From Byssochlamys sp. IMV 00236 (Eukaryota; Ascomycota; Eurotiomycetes; Eurotiales; Thermoascaceae): a DNA stretch of 17,285 nt. Under the pieces are notes generated by a model, which saw only the letters and a list, made by a program, of their open reading frames with translations, made no database searches and was not told where the DNA came from. Positions 17,253 through 17,285 of the stretch are shown here, one piece after another (within the stretch, counting starts at the first letter, position 1; each line of letters opens with the position of its first letter). The stretch spans positions 1 to 17,285 of the forward strand of contig MSJH02000051.1 in assembly GCA_001931875.2 (NCBI GenBank), in the 5' to 3' direction. Made by a program: the position numbers and the translations under genes.

Positions 17253-17285
<33 letters not shown>
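17253..17285. repeat. 33-base poly-A at the window end
   Basis: Mirror of the terminal poly-T, equal in length to the base. Equal homopolymer length at both ends fits one strand copied to its own 5' end. Confidence 0.9.

Larger units (their letters stand above)
10167..17285 (-). repeat. Right arm of the 7.1-kb inverted repeat
   Basis: Reverse complement of 1-7119. The arm runs from 10167 to the last base and ends in 33 A, the exact partner of the 33 T at the window start. The features listed below for this arm duplicate those of the left arm on the opposite strand. Between the arms lies 3047 bases of unique loop (7120-10166). Confidence 0.97.

Noticed and set aside
1..17285. A linear plasmid or giant transposon with 7-kb terminal inverted repeats
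   Set aside because: The ends fall inside an intron of a housekeeping gene and in a homopolymer. There is no polymerase, terminal protein, transposase or target duplication.

Overview
This is eukaryotic DNA from a fungus, most likely an early-diverging one of the Mucorales type. The reasons are AT-rich sequence, short introns of about 50-60 nt with GT..AG ends, fungal TATA boxes 55-70 nt before ATGs, AATAAA signals, and a secreted cellulase with an N-terminal CBM1 joined to a GH45 domain, an order known from Rhizopus, Mucor and Phycomyces. The assignment rests on gene content; I have no marker gene to confirm it.

The whole window is one large palindrome. Bases 1-7119 and 10167-17285 are reverse complements of each other (x pairs with 17286-x), with no difference found wherever I compared them: both termini, the (GA)n tract, all shared reading frames and the inner boundary. 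A unique 3047-base loop lies between (7120-10166). Both ends stop at the same place, 33 T at the start and 33 A at the end, inside an intron of a homoserine kinase gene. I judge this to be a fold-back (self-primed hairpin) amplification product, or an equivalent library or assembly artefact, rather than a natural inverted duplication. If so, the native locus is about 10.2 kb and everything in the arms should be counted once.

Left arm, start to end: the 5' part of homoserine kinase (minus strand, two exons visible); a long stretch with a (GA)13 microsatellite and one doubtful 99-residue frame; a small two-exon gene for a 95-residue SP-rich protein (plus); a coding-like relic; a decayed multi-exon gene with a frameshift (minus, 4144-5444); a secreted six-cysteine protein (plus); a secreted seven-cysteine protein (minus, convergent with the previous one); and a fragment that looks like the C-terminal part of a thioredoxin-fold protein. 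The right arm repeats these in reverse order and strand.

The loop holds the only single-copy gene, the CBM1-GH45 endoglucanase (minus), and a 187-bp MITE-like element with terminal inverted repeats flanked by TA. The last 750 bases of the loop hold nothing I can name.

Functionally, the cellulase and the two small cysteine-rich secreted proteins form a run of three extracellular products; homoserine kinase is a housekeeping enzyme of threonine synthesis. I see no operon-like or defence-like system. The most notable structures are the palindrome itself and the MITE.
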